Under the pieces are notes generated by a model. The model did no database searches. It worked only from the letters and a program-made list of their open reading frames with translations, and was not told the DNA's origin. Shown here one piece after another: positions 1 to 7,924 of a stretch of 38,741 nt of DNA. The translations under genes and the position numbers were made by a program. Positions within the stretch are counted from its first letter, which is position 1. The number at the start of each line of letters is the position of its first letter. Source of the stretch: Flavobacterium sp. LC2016-23 (lineage in GTDB: Bacteria; Bacteroidota; Bacteroidia; Flavobacteriales; Flavobacteriaceae); the NCBI RefSeq assembly GCF_009674775.1, contig NZ_WKKE01000033.1, forward strand, positions 1 to 38,741, written 5' to 3'.

Positions 1-365
1 AAACAATGATTTCGTTATTGAAAGCGGTAGCTTATTATTCCCGGACTCATTCAATAAATTATTAATTATTACTCATTTTTTTTTAATTTTTTTTACTTTT
101 GTTATTACTTTTTTTATTTATAAAAATATTTCTTTATGCAAATTATTTTCAAAAAGACATTTAAATGTAGTATTTTATACTTGTTTTTTTCCTTTTTAAA
201 TACTGCTCCAATTATAAAAAAAAGAGAAAAACGTCAGAGACGAATCATTTTTGATTTCACATCATGATTTTTTAAGCAAAAGTAGATCGGTTTTAAAGTT
301 GATTTTGAAGAAATTAGACTAATTTTATAGACATTAAAATAAATTAAATTTTTTTATTCATCCTA
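1..365. other. AT-rich non-coding left edge
   Basis: No gene can be supported here. The first 55 or so bases are richer in G+C than the rest and could be the edge of a neighbouring gene, but no frame gives a recognisable protein. The remainder is very T-rich and open frames are short. No clear terminator or RNA structure was found. Confidence 0.5.
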
Positions 366-388
366 TTGTTAAATACTTATATTTGTGA

Positions 389-404
389 TAAGTACTTATA
401 CTTA
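389..404 (+). promoter_or_regulatory. NarL-type palindrome upstream of moeA
   Basis: TAAGTAC-TT-ATACTTA is a 7-2-7 inverted repeat that matches the palindromes upstream of nasA, narK and nirB apart from a C for T at the end of the left arm. It lies 15 bases before the preferred moeA start. A -7 type box TATATTTG lies just upstream (378-385) and a weaker TATATTTC just downstream (407-414), so the geometry differs from the other genes and could mean repression or a different promoter. The regulator is inferred to be the NarL-like protein encoded at 17792-18451. Confidence 0.5.
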
Positions 405-419
405 GTTATATTTCGAAAC

Positions 420-1598
420 ATGATACAAGTTAGTCAGGCTTTAGCAATCGTAGCAGAAAACAGTTCAAAAATGCCAACGCAGAAAATCCCGGTGAGTACG
501 GCGTTAGGATATATTTTGGCCAAAACAGTTTATTCGCCAATTGCCATGCCGCCTTTTCGCCAATCTGCTATGGACGGCTATGCTTTTACGCACAGTAGAA
601 GACATCAGTATGATGTTATAGGTATTTCACAGGCTGGAGATCACTCGAATATAAAACTTGAGTTCAACGAAGCCGTACGTATTTTTACAGGTGCTTTTGT
701 GCCTGACGATGCAGATACTGTCGTCATGCAGGAAGATGTAATGGCAAACGAAAAATCGATTCTGATTACCAATATGCCGGAGCAATATGCCAATGTACGC
801 CCTAAAGGAGAGCAGATTCAGAAAGAAGATGTTGTTTTTGAAACCAATACTTTGATTACACCTGCAGCAATAGGATTTCTGGCCTGTTTAGGAATTACGG
901 AAATAACTGTTTATAAAAAACCAAAGGTTGCCATTTTGGTCACCGGAAATGAATTGGTAAAACCCGGAAAGAAATTGCCAAAAGGAAAAATATTCGAAAG
1001 CAATTCGATCATGCTGCAGGCTGCGCTTGAGACCATCGGGATTAAAAAAACGAAAGTTTATACCGTAAAAGACAAGCTGAAAGCCACTAAAAGAGCATTA
1101 AAAGAAATTTTACCCCGATATGATATTGTTTTAATTTCCGGCGGAATTTCAGTAGGCGATTACGATTTTGTGAAAGATGCCTTACTAGCCAATGAAGTCG
1201 AAGAGTTATTTTATAAAATCAATCAGAAGCCCGGAAAACCAATGTTTTTTGGGAAGCGAAATGAAACATTAGTGTTCGCACTGCCCGGAAATCCGGCTTC
1301 TTCACTCACTAATTTTTACGTTTATGTATATCCGGCTGTCCGAAATAAGATGGGTTTCTCAGAAATTCACCTGCCAAAACTGATCCGGAAATTAAATGCT
1401 GATATCCCTAATACAACAGGAAAGACCTTGTTTTTGAAAGCGCTCTGCGACGAAACCCATGTTGAGGTTCTGGGAGGGCAAAGCTCCGCAATGCTAAATT
1501 CGTTCGCCATTGCCAATAGTTTACTGATTGTTCCGAATGATGCAGAAATGCTTAAAAAAGACGATTGGGTGACTTTAGTACCGATTGGGGGTTTTTAG
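420..1598 (+). CDS. moeA: Molybdopterin molybdenumtransferase MoeA
   Basis: This protein inserts molybdate into adenylated molybdopterin, the last common step of molybdenum cofactor synthesis. The frame is open from 366, but the 18 extra N-terminal residues are not MoeA-like and overlap a probable operator, so the ATG at 420 is preferred, giving 392 residues, normal for MoeA. Visible family motifs are PPFRQSAMDGYA near the N-terminus, the MoCF-binding stretch SGGISVGDYDF in the middle and ALPGNPASS after it. It opens the cofactor gene group and is the only member with the 16-bp palindrome in front. The product should be cytoplasmic. The family call is secure; the exact start is less so. Confidence 0.93.
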   Translation: MIQVSQALAIVAENSSKMPTQKIPVSTALGYILAKTVYSPIAMPPFRQSAMDGYAFTHSRRHQYDVIGISQAGDHSNIKLEFNEAVRIFTGAFVPDDADTVVMQEDVMANEKSILITNMPEQYANVRPKGEQIQKEDVVFETNTLITPAAIGFLACLGITEITVYKKPKVAILVTGNELVKPGKKLPKGKIFESNSIMLQAALETIGIKKTKVYTVKDKLKATKRALKEILPRYDIVLISGGISVGDYDFVKDALLANEVEELFYKINQKPGKPMFFGKRNETLVFALPGNPASSLTNFYVYVYPAVRNKMGFSEIHLPKLIRKLNADIPNTTGKTLFLKALCDETHVEVLGGQSSAMLNSFAIANSLLIVPNDAEMLKKDDWVTLVPIGGF

Positions 1599-1746
1599 TG
1601 AGAAGAGTAAAGAGTAAAGAGTGAAGAGTGAAGAGAAAAGAGAAAAGAGTAAAGAGTAAAGAGTAAAGATTGTGGTCTATAAAGTAGGCAGATAACCTGA
1701 AACCTGAAACCTGAAACCTGAAACTTGAAACTTGAAACCTGAAACA
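1599..1746. repeat. Two arrays of 7-bp tandem repeats
   Basis: The first array (about 1600-1670) repeats a degenerate AGAGTAA/AGAGTGA/AGAGAAA unit. The second (about 1696-1746) repeats CCTGAAA with CTTGAAA variants about seven times. They fill the spacer between moeA and the TauE-type gene. A reverse-complement stretch of the second type (GTTTCAGG, GTTTCAAG) occurs near 10302-10325. Confidence 0.85.
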
Positions 1747-1784
1747 AAATTAAACCTGTAACAACAAAAAACGAAAACTAACCT

Positions 1785-2531
1785 ATGAATCTCCTTAGTT
1801 CCGAAAATATGGTTTTGTTTAGCTTCGCTTTAATCGTGATTGCTTTCCTGTATTCCAGTGTGGGGCATGGGGGAGCGTCGGGATATTTGGCTTTGATGAC
1901 GATATTTGCGTTTTCGGTGGCTATCATGAAACCATCGGCTTTGCTTTTGAATTTGTTTGTTTCGAGTATTTCATTTTTCTTTTATTATCGCAAGAATTTT
2001 TTCCGGCCTAAGCTGTTTTACCCTTTTGCAATGGCTTCGATACCTGCTGCATTTTTGGGTGGTTTTGTAACGCTCGATAATGCAGTTTATAAAATTATTC
2101 TCGGAATTGTATTGGTTTTTGCAGCACTGAGGTTGTTTGGCATATTTAATTTTAAAGAAAAAGAAGCAGTTGAAATAAATATTCCTTTGGCATTGATCAT
2201 TGGATTTTCGATTGGATTATTATCCGGAATGTTAGGGATTGGAGGCGGAATTATCCTAAGTCCGGTTTTATTATTTTTGGGATGGGCAAACATCAAAGAA
2301 TCGGCGGCGATTTCCGGTTTATTCATATTTGTGAATTCATTTGCCGGACTCATGGGCTTCTTTCTGGGAGGAAAAACAATTCCGACAGAAAGTTTTTATC
2401 TGGTTCCGATTGCAGTTATTGGAGGAGTTTTAGGCGGATTTTACGGAAGCGGCTATTTCTCCAATAAAACATTAAAATTTGTTTTGGGAACCGTAATATT
2501 AATGGCAAGCGTTAAGCTGATTTTTCCTTAA
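1785..2531 (+). CDS. TauE/SafE-type membrane permease
   Basis: A 248-residue, strongly hydrophobic protein with about seven or eight membrane segments. It shows the internal duplication typical of the TSUP (TauE/SafE, DUF81) family: a glycine-rich segment GHGGASGYLALM near residues 28-39 and a second one, GMLGIGGGIILSP, near 147-159. Characterised family members move sulfite, sulfonates or other small sulfur or carboxylate anions across the inner membrane. Here it lies between moeA and mobA, and no modABC molybdate transporter is visible in the window. A role in oxyanion traffic linked to the cofactor or to nitrite is therefore possible but is inference only. The substrate cannot be read from the sequence. 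Confidence 0.88.
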   Translation: MNLLSSENMVLFSFALIVIAFLYSSVGHGGASGYLALMTIFAFSVAIMKPSALLLNLFVSSISFFFYYRKNFFRPKLFYPFAMASIPAAFLGGFVTLDNAVYKIILGIVLVFAALRLFGIFNFKEKEAVEINIPLALIIGFSIGLLSGMLGIGGGIILSPVLLFLGWANIKESAAISGLFIFVNSFAGLMGFFLGGKTIPTESFYLVPIAVIGGVLGGFYGSGYFSNKTLKFVLGTVILMASVKLIFP

Positions 2532-2673
2532 AATGGTTTAAGATATAAACCACAGATAAAAATATTAAAGAATAAAAAAAAATCTGCCAAATCTGCGAGA
2601 GAAAAATAAGTAAGAAAAAAAATTGAATATAGAAAAACAAGCAAAATTGGTAAACCCCTGAAACAATAAAATC

Positions 2674-3246
2674 ATGGAAACGCTAACAGTATTTATTCTT
2701 TGTGGAGGTAAAAGCACCAGAATGCAATCCGAGAAAGGCCTGGTTTTGTTTCAAAATAAACCTTTCATTGAACATATTATTCAGGCGATTTTACCCCTTA
2801 CCGAAAAAATAAAACTGATTACGGCTACCAGAGAATATGATTATCTGCCGTATGAGAAGATACAGGATATTGTCACGGATAAAGGGCCATTGGGTGGTAT
2901 TTATACCGCATTGACAGCTTCCGAAACCGAGTTTAATTTGATTTTGAGTTGTGACATTCCGTTAATTTCAACCGAATTATTATCGGAATTAATTTCAAAA
3001 CATACCGATGAAGCGGGAGTTTCCATTTTTGCTTCAGAAAGTAAAGTACATCCGTTAGTCGGAATTTATTCTAAAAAGATGCTTCCCGTTATAAAAGAAG
3101 CCATTGAGGCAGAGGAACTAAAGATGATGGATCTGATTGCTAAAATTCCCCATCAGATTATCAATATAGATAAAAGTGAAAATTTTCATTTGAGCAATAT
3201 TAATTCGATTGATGAATTAAATGACCTGAATATCAATTTAAGTTAA
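2674..3246 (+). CDS. mobA: Molybdenum cofactor guanylyltransferase MobA
   Basis: MobA transfers GMP to molybdopterin to form the guanine dinucleotide cofactor used by DMSO-reductase-family enzymes, such as the nitrate reductase encoded at 10482-13997. The 190-residue length is normal. The nucleotidyltransferase signature is present as LCGGKSTRMQSEKGL at residues 9-23, followed by TDKGPLGGIYTAL and the metal-binding SCDIPLIS. It starts the tight operon mobA-cobA-moaD-moeB: only five bases separate it from cobA. The 142-base spacer before it holds a fragment of the CTGCGAGA-type dispersed repeat. Confidence 0.93.
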   Translation: METLTVFILCGGKSTRMQSEKGLVLFQNKPFIEHIIQAILPLTEKIKLITATREYDYLPYEKIQDIVTDKGPLGGIYTALTASETEFNLILSCDIPLISTELLSELISKHTDEAGVSIFASESKVHPLVGIYSKKMLPVIKEAIEAEELKMMDLIAKIPHQIINIDKSENFHLSNINSIDELNDLNINLS

Positions 3247-3251
3247 GTACT

Positions 3252-4043
3252 ATGAAAAACCTGAAAACACCCAAATTAACAGTTGTAGGCGCAGGTCCGG
3301 GAGATGTTGATCTGATTACACTTAAAGCAATCAAGGAGCTAAAGTCTGCCGATGTCGTTCTGTATGATGCCCTGGTCAATGAAGAATTATTGCAATATGC
3401 AGAGCAGGCAGAGATTGTTTTTGTGGGGAAACGTCTCGGCTGTCATGCCTATACGCAGGATCAGATTAATGAATTGATTGTTTCAATGGCCAACACTCAC
3501 GGACATGTAGTGCGTTTAAAGGGTGGAGATCCCTTCGTTTTCGGAAGAGGAAGCGAAGAAATAGAATATGCAGAAAAGTTTGGACTGGAAACAGCAGTTG
3601 TTCCGGGAATTTCATCGGCTTTAGGTGTTCCGGCTTCGGTTGGAATCAGTCTGACACAACGTCTGATAGCCGAAAGTTTTTGGGTAATTACAGGGACTAC
3701 TTCCAATCATGAATTGTCAAAAGATGTACATTTAGCCTCAAAATCAGCCGCTACAGTTGTGATTTTGATGGGCATGCATAAGTTGGATCAAATCATTTCG
3801 ATTTATAAAGAAAACCGGACAGATGACTTACCCATTGCTATTATTCAAAACGGAACAAAAAATTCTGAACAAAAAGTAGTGGGAACCATGAGTTCAATTA
3901 CTAAATTAGTATCCGAAAAGAATATTTCATCGCCGGCCATTATTGTGATCGGGGAGGTGGTGAAAAACAACTCAAAACTGACATCCTATTTTCAGGAACA
4001 TTTTGAAGATGAATTTATTTTTCAAAATTTAAATTTAAAGTAA
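3252..4043 (+). CDS. cobA: Uroporphyrinogen-III C-methyltransferase
   Basis: This enzyme adds two methyl groups from S-adenosylmethionine to uroporphyrinogen III to give precorrin-2, the precursor of siroheme. The 263-residue protein shows the family motifs VGAGPGDVDLITLKA near the N-terminus and VRLKGGDPFVFGRGSEE around residues 87-103. It is the methylase domain only: the dehydrogenase/ferrochelatase part found in CysG fusions is missing and must be encoded elsewhere. Its place among molybdenum cofactor genes makes sense because the nitrite reductase NirB (22168-24687) needs siroheme. Its stop codon overlaps the moaD start by one base (TAATG), which suggests translational coupling. Confidence 0.94.
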   Translation: MKNLKTPKLTVVGAGPGDVDLITLKAIKELKSADVVLYDALVNEELLQYAEQAEIVFVGKRLGCHAYTQDQINELIVSMANTHGHVVRLKGGDPFVFGRGSEEIEYAEKFGLETAVVPGISSALGVPASVGISLTQRLIAESFWVITGTTSNHELSKDVHLASKSAATVVILMGMHKLDQIISIYKENRTDDLPIAIIQNGTKNSEQKVVGTMSSITKLVSEKNISSPAIIVIGEVVKNNSKLTSYFQEHFEDEFIFQNLNLK

Positions 4044-4279
4044 TGATCGAGATTAAATATTTTGGAGCTGTTGCCGAAAAGACCAGATGTACTTTCGAAA
4101 AAGTACCTTCTTCGGATATTTCACTGCAGGATTTATTGCAGAATTTAGAAGAGAAGTACCAATTGGATTCCATGGCTTTCAGCGTTGCAGTTAATCAGAA
4201 AATAATTCCGAAGCAAGCTCCTTATCAATTGCAGACAAGCGATATTGTTGCTTTGCTGCCGCCATTTGCCGGAGGTTAA
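4043..4279 (+). CDS. moaD: Molybdopterin synthase sulfur carrier MoaD
   Basis: MoaD is the small ubiquitin-like subunit of molybdopterin synthase. It is adenylated by MoeB, loaded with sulfur as a C-terminal thiocarboxylate and used by MoaE. The 78-residue protein ends in PPFAGG, the required Gly-Gly terminus, and has the hydrophobic ubiquitin-fold pattern. It overlaps cobA by one base and precedes the moeB-rhodanese gene by 12 bases, so its activating enzyme is made next to it. Confidence 0.95.
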   Translation: MIEIKYFGAVAEKTRCTFEKVPSSDISLQDLLQNLEEKYQLDSMAFSVAVNQKIIPKQAPYQLQTSDIVALLPPFAGG

Positions 4280-4291
4280 AAAAAGAAGAAT

Positions 4292-5368
4292 ATGAATGCA
4301 TCAATGCGGTATAACAGACAAATTATTCTTCCGGAAATTGGAGAAAAAGGGCAGGAGAAACTAGCCGGAGCCAAAGTTTTAGTCATTGGTGCCGGAGGTC
4401 TGGGAACTGCTGTTCTTCCGTATCTGGCTGCAGCCGGAGTGGGTGAGATTGGCATTGCAGATCATGATGTGATCGAAATTTCAAACCTGCAAAGACAGGT
4501 AATTTATAAAACAGCTGCCGTAGGAAAATATAAAACCGATGAAGCTAAATTGATGTTGGCAGAATTAAACCCATCAGTAAAAGTCAATTCAATTGCAGAA
4601 CAATTAGCAGCACACAATGCCATTTCGTTATTTGAAAATTATGATATTATAGTCGATGCAACCGATAATCTGGCTGTAAAATACCTGATTAACGATGCGT
4701 GTCTAATCACCAATAAACCAATGGTGTATGGCTCTGTTTTTAGATTTGAAGGGCAGGTTTCTGTTTTTAATTATCAAAACGGACCCACTTACAGGTGTCT
4801 CTTTCCGGAGGAAAACAGCCTGACGGCAAATTGCAATGACGCCGGAGTGGTTGGAATTTCAGTTGGGATTATCGGTCTGTTACAAGCCGGTGAAGTTCTT
4901 AAAATGATTCTGGGAACAGGAGAAATTTTAAGTGGTAAATTGCTGGTGTATAGTATTTTGAGCAACGAACAGCAAAAGTATGACTTCGAAAAAAATACTG
5001 ATGTCCAGATCGACAGAATACGCTTTGAAGAAAAATACAACTTAACGGATCAGGAAAATAATGAGATGGATGCTGAAATGGTTTTAAACCAGATTGATGG
5101 TGAAGAAGTACTTTTTTTGGATGTTCGAAACAAGTACGAACTTCCGGAAATAACAATGAAAAACAGTATTCAGATTCCATTAATGCAATTAGAAAAAGAG
5201 CTTGAAAATGTAGATCGGGATAAAACCATTTATATTTTCTGCCAGTCGGGAATAAGAAGCAAAAAGGCAGTGGAAATCCTTCTGAAAAATAACTTCAAAA
5301 AAGTAAAAAGTATTTCCGGCGGAGCTTTAGTTTTAAGTCAATTATTAAAAGACAGAGTAGAAATATAG
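4292..5368 (+). CDS. moeB: MoeB/ThiF-type adenylyltransferase with rhodanese domain
   Basis: The N-terminal domain (about residues 5-245) is an E1-like enzyme that adenylates the C-terminal glycine of MoaD. The C-terminal domain (about 258-358) is a rhodanese able to carry sulfur. Visible features are the ATP loop GAGGLG at 33-38, the VDATDN segment at 121-126, TANCNDAGVVG with Cys181 and the rhodanese loop CQSGIRS with Cys317. The layout is like eukaryotic MOCS3/Uba4 and bacterial MoeZ. One oddity is that the usual CxxC zinc pair is degraded: PTYRC at 165-169 keeps only one cysteine, and no second CxxC is visible before the rhodanese part. A ThiS-directed role is an alternative, but the neighbours favour MoaD. 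Confidence 0.9.
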   Translation: MNASMRYNRQIILPEIGEKGQEKLAGAKVLVIGAGGLGTAVLPYLAAAGVGEIGIADHDVIEISNLQRQVIYKTAAVGKYKTDEAKLMLAELNPSVKVNSIAEQLAAHNAISLFENYDIIVDATDNLAVKYLINDACLITNKPMVYGSVFRFEGQVSVFNYQNGPTYRCLFPEENSLTANCNDAGVVGISVGIIGLLQAGEVLKMILGTGEILSGKLLVYSILSNEQQKYDFEKNTDVQIDRIRFEEKYNLTDQENNEMDAEMVLNQIDGEEVLFLDVRNKYELPEITMKNSIQIPLMQLEKELENVDRDKTIYIFCQSGIRSKKAVEILLKNNFKKVKSISGGALVLSQLLKDRVEI

Positions 5369-5506
5369 AAACATTGTTTTAGATAATTATTGTTTTAAAA
5401 ATTAAAGTCTATCCAGTAACGTTAAATTAAAGAATCGGCCAAATTTGCTAAATCTGCGGGAGAAAAAAATCCTAATTATTAAAAACTGTCGCAAAAAAAA
5501 TATACA

Positions 5507-5938
5507 ATGAGTAAAAATGTATTTATAGAAGGACCCATTTCTCCTGAATTTATCGCAGAATCAATCGCCAAACACCAATCGAAACACACCATTGGTGCGC
5601 ATAACATTTTTCTGGGACAGGTTCGCGCAGATGTGATCCATGAGAATACGGTTGCAGCAATCGACTACTCGGCGTATACCGATATGGCAAACGAAGCTTT
5701 ACACGCGATTCGGGAAAAAGCTTTCGCTAAATTCGATCTGACCTGCATGCACATTTATCACAGTCTGGGAGTGGTAAAAGCGGGAGAAATCTGTTTGTTT
5801 GTGTTCGTGTCGGCTACAAGGCGCAAACAGGTGTATGAAGCTACGGAAGCCATTGTAAACTGGATTAAAACAGATGTGCCGATTTTTGGTAAAGAAATTT
5901 TTGAAAACGGGGCTTTCATCTGGAAGCAAAATACCTAA
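5507..5938 (+). CDS. moaE: Molybdopterin synthase catalytic subunit MoaE
   Basis: MoaE is the large subunit of molybdopterin synthase, which converts cyclic pyranopterin monophosphate to molybdopterin using sulfur from MoaD. The 143-residue length fits the family. Recognisable elements are the HTIGAHNIFLGQVRAD segment near the N-terminus, the IYHSLGVVKAGE region and the C-terminal WIKTDVPIFGKE with the conserved lysines. The 138-base gap to moeB contains a fragment of the dispersed CTGCGGGA repeat. The next gene, moaCB, begins three bases after the stop, so moaE, moaCB and moaA form one transcription unit. Confidence 0.94.
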   Translation: MSKNVFIEGPISPEFIAESIAKHQSKHTIGAHNIFLGQVRADVIHENTVAAIDYSAYTDMANEALHAIREKAFAKFDLTCMHIYHSLGVVKAGEICLFVFVSATRRKQVYEATEAIVNWIKTDVPIFGKEIFENGAFIWKQNT

Positions 5939-5941
5939 GAA

Positions 5942-6856
5942 ATGGTAGATATTACACATAAAATAAATACATTACGTGCTGCAACCGCAACGGCAATTGT
6001 AAAAGTAAGCAAACAGGAAACGATTGATGCGGTTGTAAATAACCTGGTTCCGAAAGGGAATGTTTTTGAAATGGCCAAAACAGCCGGTTTGTTTGCGGTA
6101 AAAAATACGCATTTGTCCATTCCGGACTGCCATCCGATTCCAATCGAATATACGTCTGTTGCTTATAAAATCGAGGAATTAAGCATTCAGATTATTTTCG
6201 AGGTAAAAACCGTTTACAAAACCGGAGTAGAAGTGGAAGCCATGCACGGCGCCTCTATCGTGGCACTTACGATGTACGATATGCTGAAGCCAATCGACAA
6301 GGAAATCGAAATTTCGACCATCAGATTAGTTCACAAGGAAGGTGGGAAATCGTCTTTTAAAAATAAATTTCCAATGGTCCTTAAAGCGGCGGTTTTTGTT
6401 TGTTCCGATTCAGTTTTTGCAGGAGATAAAGAAGATCGCTCCGGAAAAATCATAGTCGATAAACTAACCTCATACGGTGTAGAAACCGAACATTATGAAA
6501 TCATTCCGGATGAAATTGACGTTATTCAGGAAAAGGTTAAAGCTTTTGCGAAAGAACACCAGCTCGTTATTTTTACAGGCGGAACAGGTTTGTCTCCACG
6601 GGATGTAACGCCGGAAGCATTGTCACCATTGTTAGAGAGCAGAATTCCGGGTATCGAAGAAGCCATTCGCAATTACGGCCAGCAGCGTATGCCGTATGCG
6701 ATGTTGTCACGCACGGTGGCAGGAACTTTAGGTAAAAGTGTCGTTTTGGCGTTACCTGGTTCCACCAATGGGGCAAGAGAATCTATGGATGCTGTTTTTC
6801 CGCATTTGCTGCATGTTTTTCATATTTTAAAAGGTAAAAATCATGATTCCCTCTAA
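5942..6856 (+). CDS. moaCB: MoaC-MoaB/MogA fusion protein
   Basis: A two-domain protein of 304 residues. Residues 1 to about 140 are MoaC, which forms cyclic pyranopterin monophosphate from the MoaA product. Markers are MVDITHKINTLRAATA, the PDCHPI motif at 61-66, TGVEVEAM and the HKEGGKSS end. Residues from about 145 on are MoaB/MogA-like, the molybdopterin adenylyltransferase, with VCSDSVFAGDKEDRSG and TGGTGLSPRD at 212-221. The fusion joins an early and a late step of the pathway in one chain. The gene overlaps moaA by 14 bases. Similar fusions are known in other Bacteroidota, from memory of the family. Confidence 0.93.
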   Translation: MVDITHKINTLRAATATAIVKVSKQETIDAVVNNLVPKGNVFEMAKTAGLFAVKNTHLSIPDCHPIPIEYTSVAYKIEELSIQIIFEVKTVYKTGVEVEAMHGASIVALTMYDMLKPIDKEIEISTIRLVHKEGGKSSFKNKFPMVLKAAVFVCSDSVFAGDKEDRSGKIIVDKLTSYGVETEHYEIIPDEIDVIQEKVKAFAKEHQLVIFTGGTGLSPRDVTPEALSPLLESRIPGIEEAIRNYGQQRMPYAMLSRTVAGTLGKSVVLALPGSTNGARESMDAVFPHLLHVFHILKGKNHDSL

Positions 6857-7850
6857 CACGATTTTAACGGATGATTTTGGGCGAAAACACAACTATTTGC
6901 GTATTTCGCTGTTGGAGAAATGCAATCTGCGTTGTACGTATTGCATGCCTGCTGACGGAATTGCCTTATCTCCAAAAGCCAGTTTAATGACTGCCGATGA
7001 GATTCTTGCCATTGCCCGCATCTTCGTCGAAAGTGGTGTGGACAAAATCAGGTTAACAGGAGGAGAGCCGCTTTTGCGAAAAGATTTTCCGGAAATTGTT
7101 GCCAAATTAGCCACTTTAGGAACAGCACTTTCCATTACTACAAATGGAATCATAATTGATCGGTATATAGCTGTTTTAAAGGAATTTAAAGTCAGAAACA
7201 TCAATCTGAGCCTGGATACGCTGGTTTCGTCTAAATTTCAGGCTGTAACACTGCGAAATCAGTTTGAGAAAGTAATTGCCAACCTGCATTTGCTGCTGAA
7301 TAATGATTTTAAGGTGAAGGTAAATGTAGTCCTGATGAAAGATTTTAACGAAGATGAAATTGCCGATTTTGTCCGGTTAACAAAATTTTTACCGCTATCG
7401 GTTCGTTTTATTGAGTTTATGCCCTTTGCCGGAAACGAGTGGGACAGAAGTAAAATGGTTTCCCAAAGCGAAATCCTGTCAGAAGTCGAAAAGGTTTTTT
7501 CTTCCGAAGAAATCCAGAAGCTGGAAGACGAAAGAAACTTTACGGCCAGAACCTATAAAATAAAAGATTTTCAGGGTGATTTCGGAATCATCAGCTCTAT
7601 TACCAATCCGTTTTGTGATGGCTGCAACAGGATTCGCCTGACCGCAAACGGAAAAATTAAGAACTGCCTTTTTTCGAATTCGGAAACGGATTTACTCACG
7701 CCTTTACGAAATGGTGAATTAATCACCAGCCTGATCTCGGAATCGATCAGGAATAAAAAGAAAGTAAGAGCAGGAATGGTGACTATTGATGAAATGAATG
7801 ATCCTTCACTTCATTTCGATAACCGCAGCATGATTGCCATTGGAGGATAA
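6843..7850 (+). CDS. moaA: GTP 3',8-cyclase MoaA
   Basis: A radical SAM enzyme that catalyses the first step of molybdenum cofactor synthesis, rearranging GTP. The 335-residue protein has the radical SAM motif CNLRCTYC (Cys27, Cys31, Cys34), the TGGEPLLR SAM-binding turn and the second iron-sulfur site with Cys258, Cys261 and Cys275. It ends in the Gly-Gly tail (IAIGG) needed for GTP turnover in characterised homologues. The ATG lies inside the end of moaCB, implying coupled translation. It is the last gene of the + strand cofactor block and is followed by a strong hairpin at 7884-7919. Confidence 0.96.
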   Translation: MIPSNTILTDDFGRKHNYLRISLLEKCNLRCTYCMPADGIALSPKASLMTADEILAIARIFVESGVDKIRLTGGEPLLRKDFPEIVAKLATLGTALSITTNGIIIDRYIAVLKEFKVRNINLSLDTLVSSKFQAVTLRNQFEKVIANLHLLLNNDFKVKVNVVLMKDFNEDEIADFVRLTKFLPLSVRFIEFMPFAGNEWDRSKMVSQSEILSEVEKVFSSEEIQKLEDERNFTARTYKIKDFQGDFGIISSITNPFCDGCNRIRLTANGKIKNCLFSNSETDLLTPLRNGELITSLISESIRNKKKVRAGMVTIDEMNDPSLHFDNRSMIAIGG

Positions 7851-7883
7851 TTTTTCGATTTCCAAAATAACAGCTAAGGGCAT

Positions 7884-7919
7884 AAAAAAAGGTTCAACTT
7901 TAAGAAGTCAAACCTTTTT
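7884..7919. terminator. Two-way terminator after moaA
   Basis: AAAAAGGTTcaACTT and AAGTcaAACCTTTTT form a stem with an A-run on one side and a T-run on the other. It sits between the convergent moaA and Lys-rich genes and can serve both. Confidence 0.85.
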
Positions 7920-7924
7920 GTTTA

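Noticed and set aside
1..60. Possible gene edge at the left end
   Set aside because: Slightly higher G+C than the following bases, but no frame on either strand gives a recognisable or long protein.
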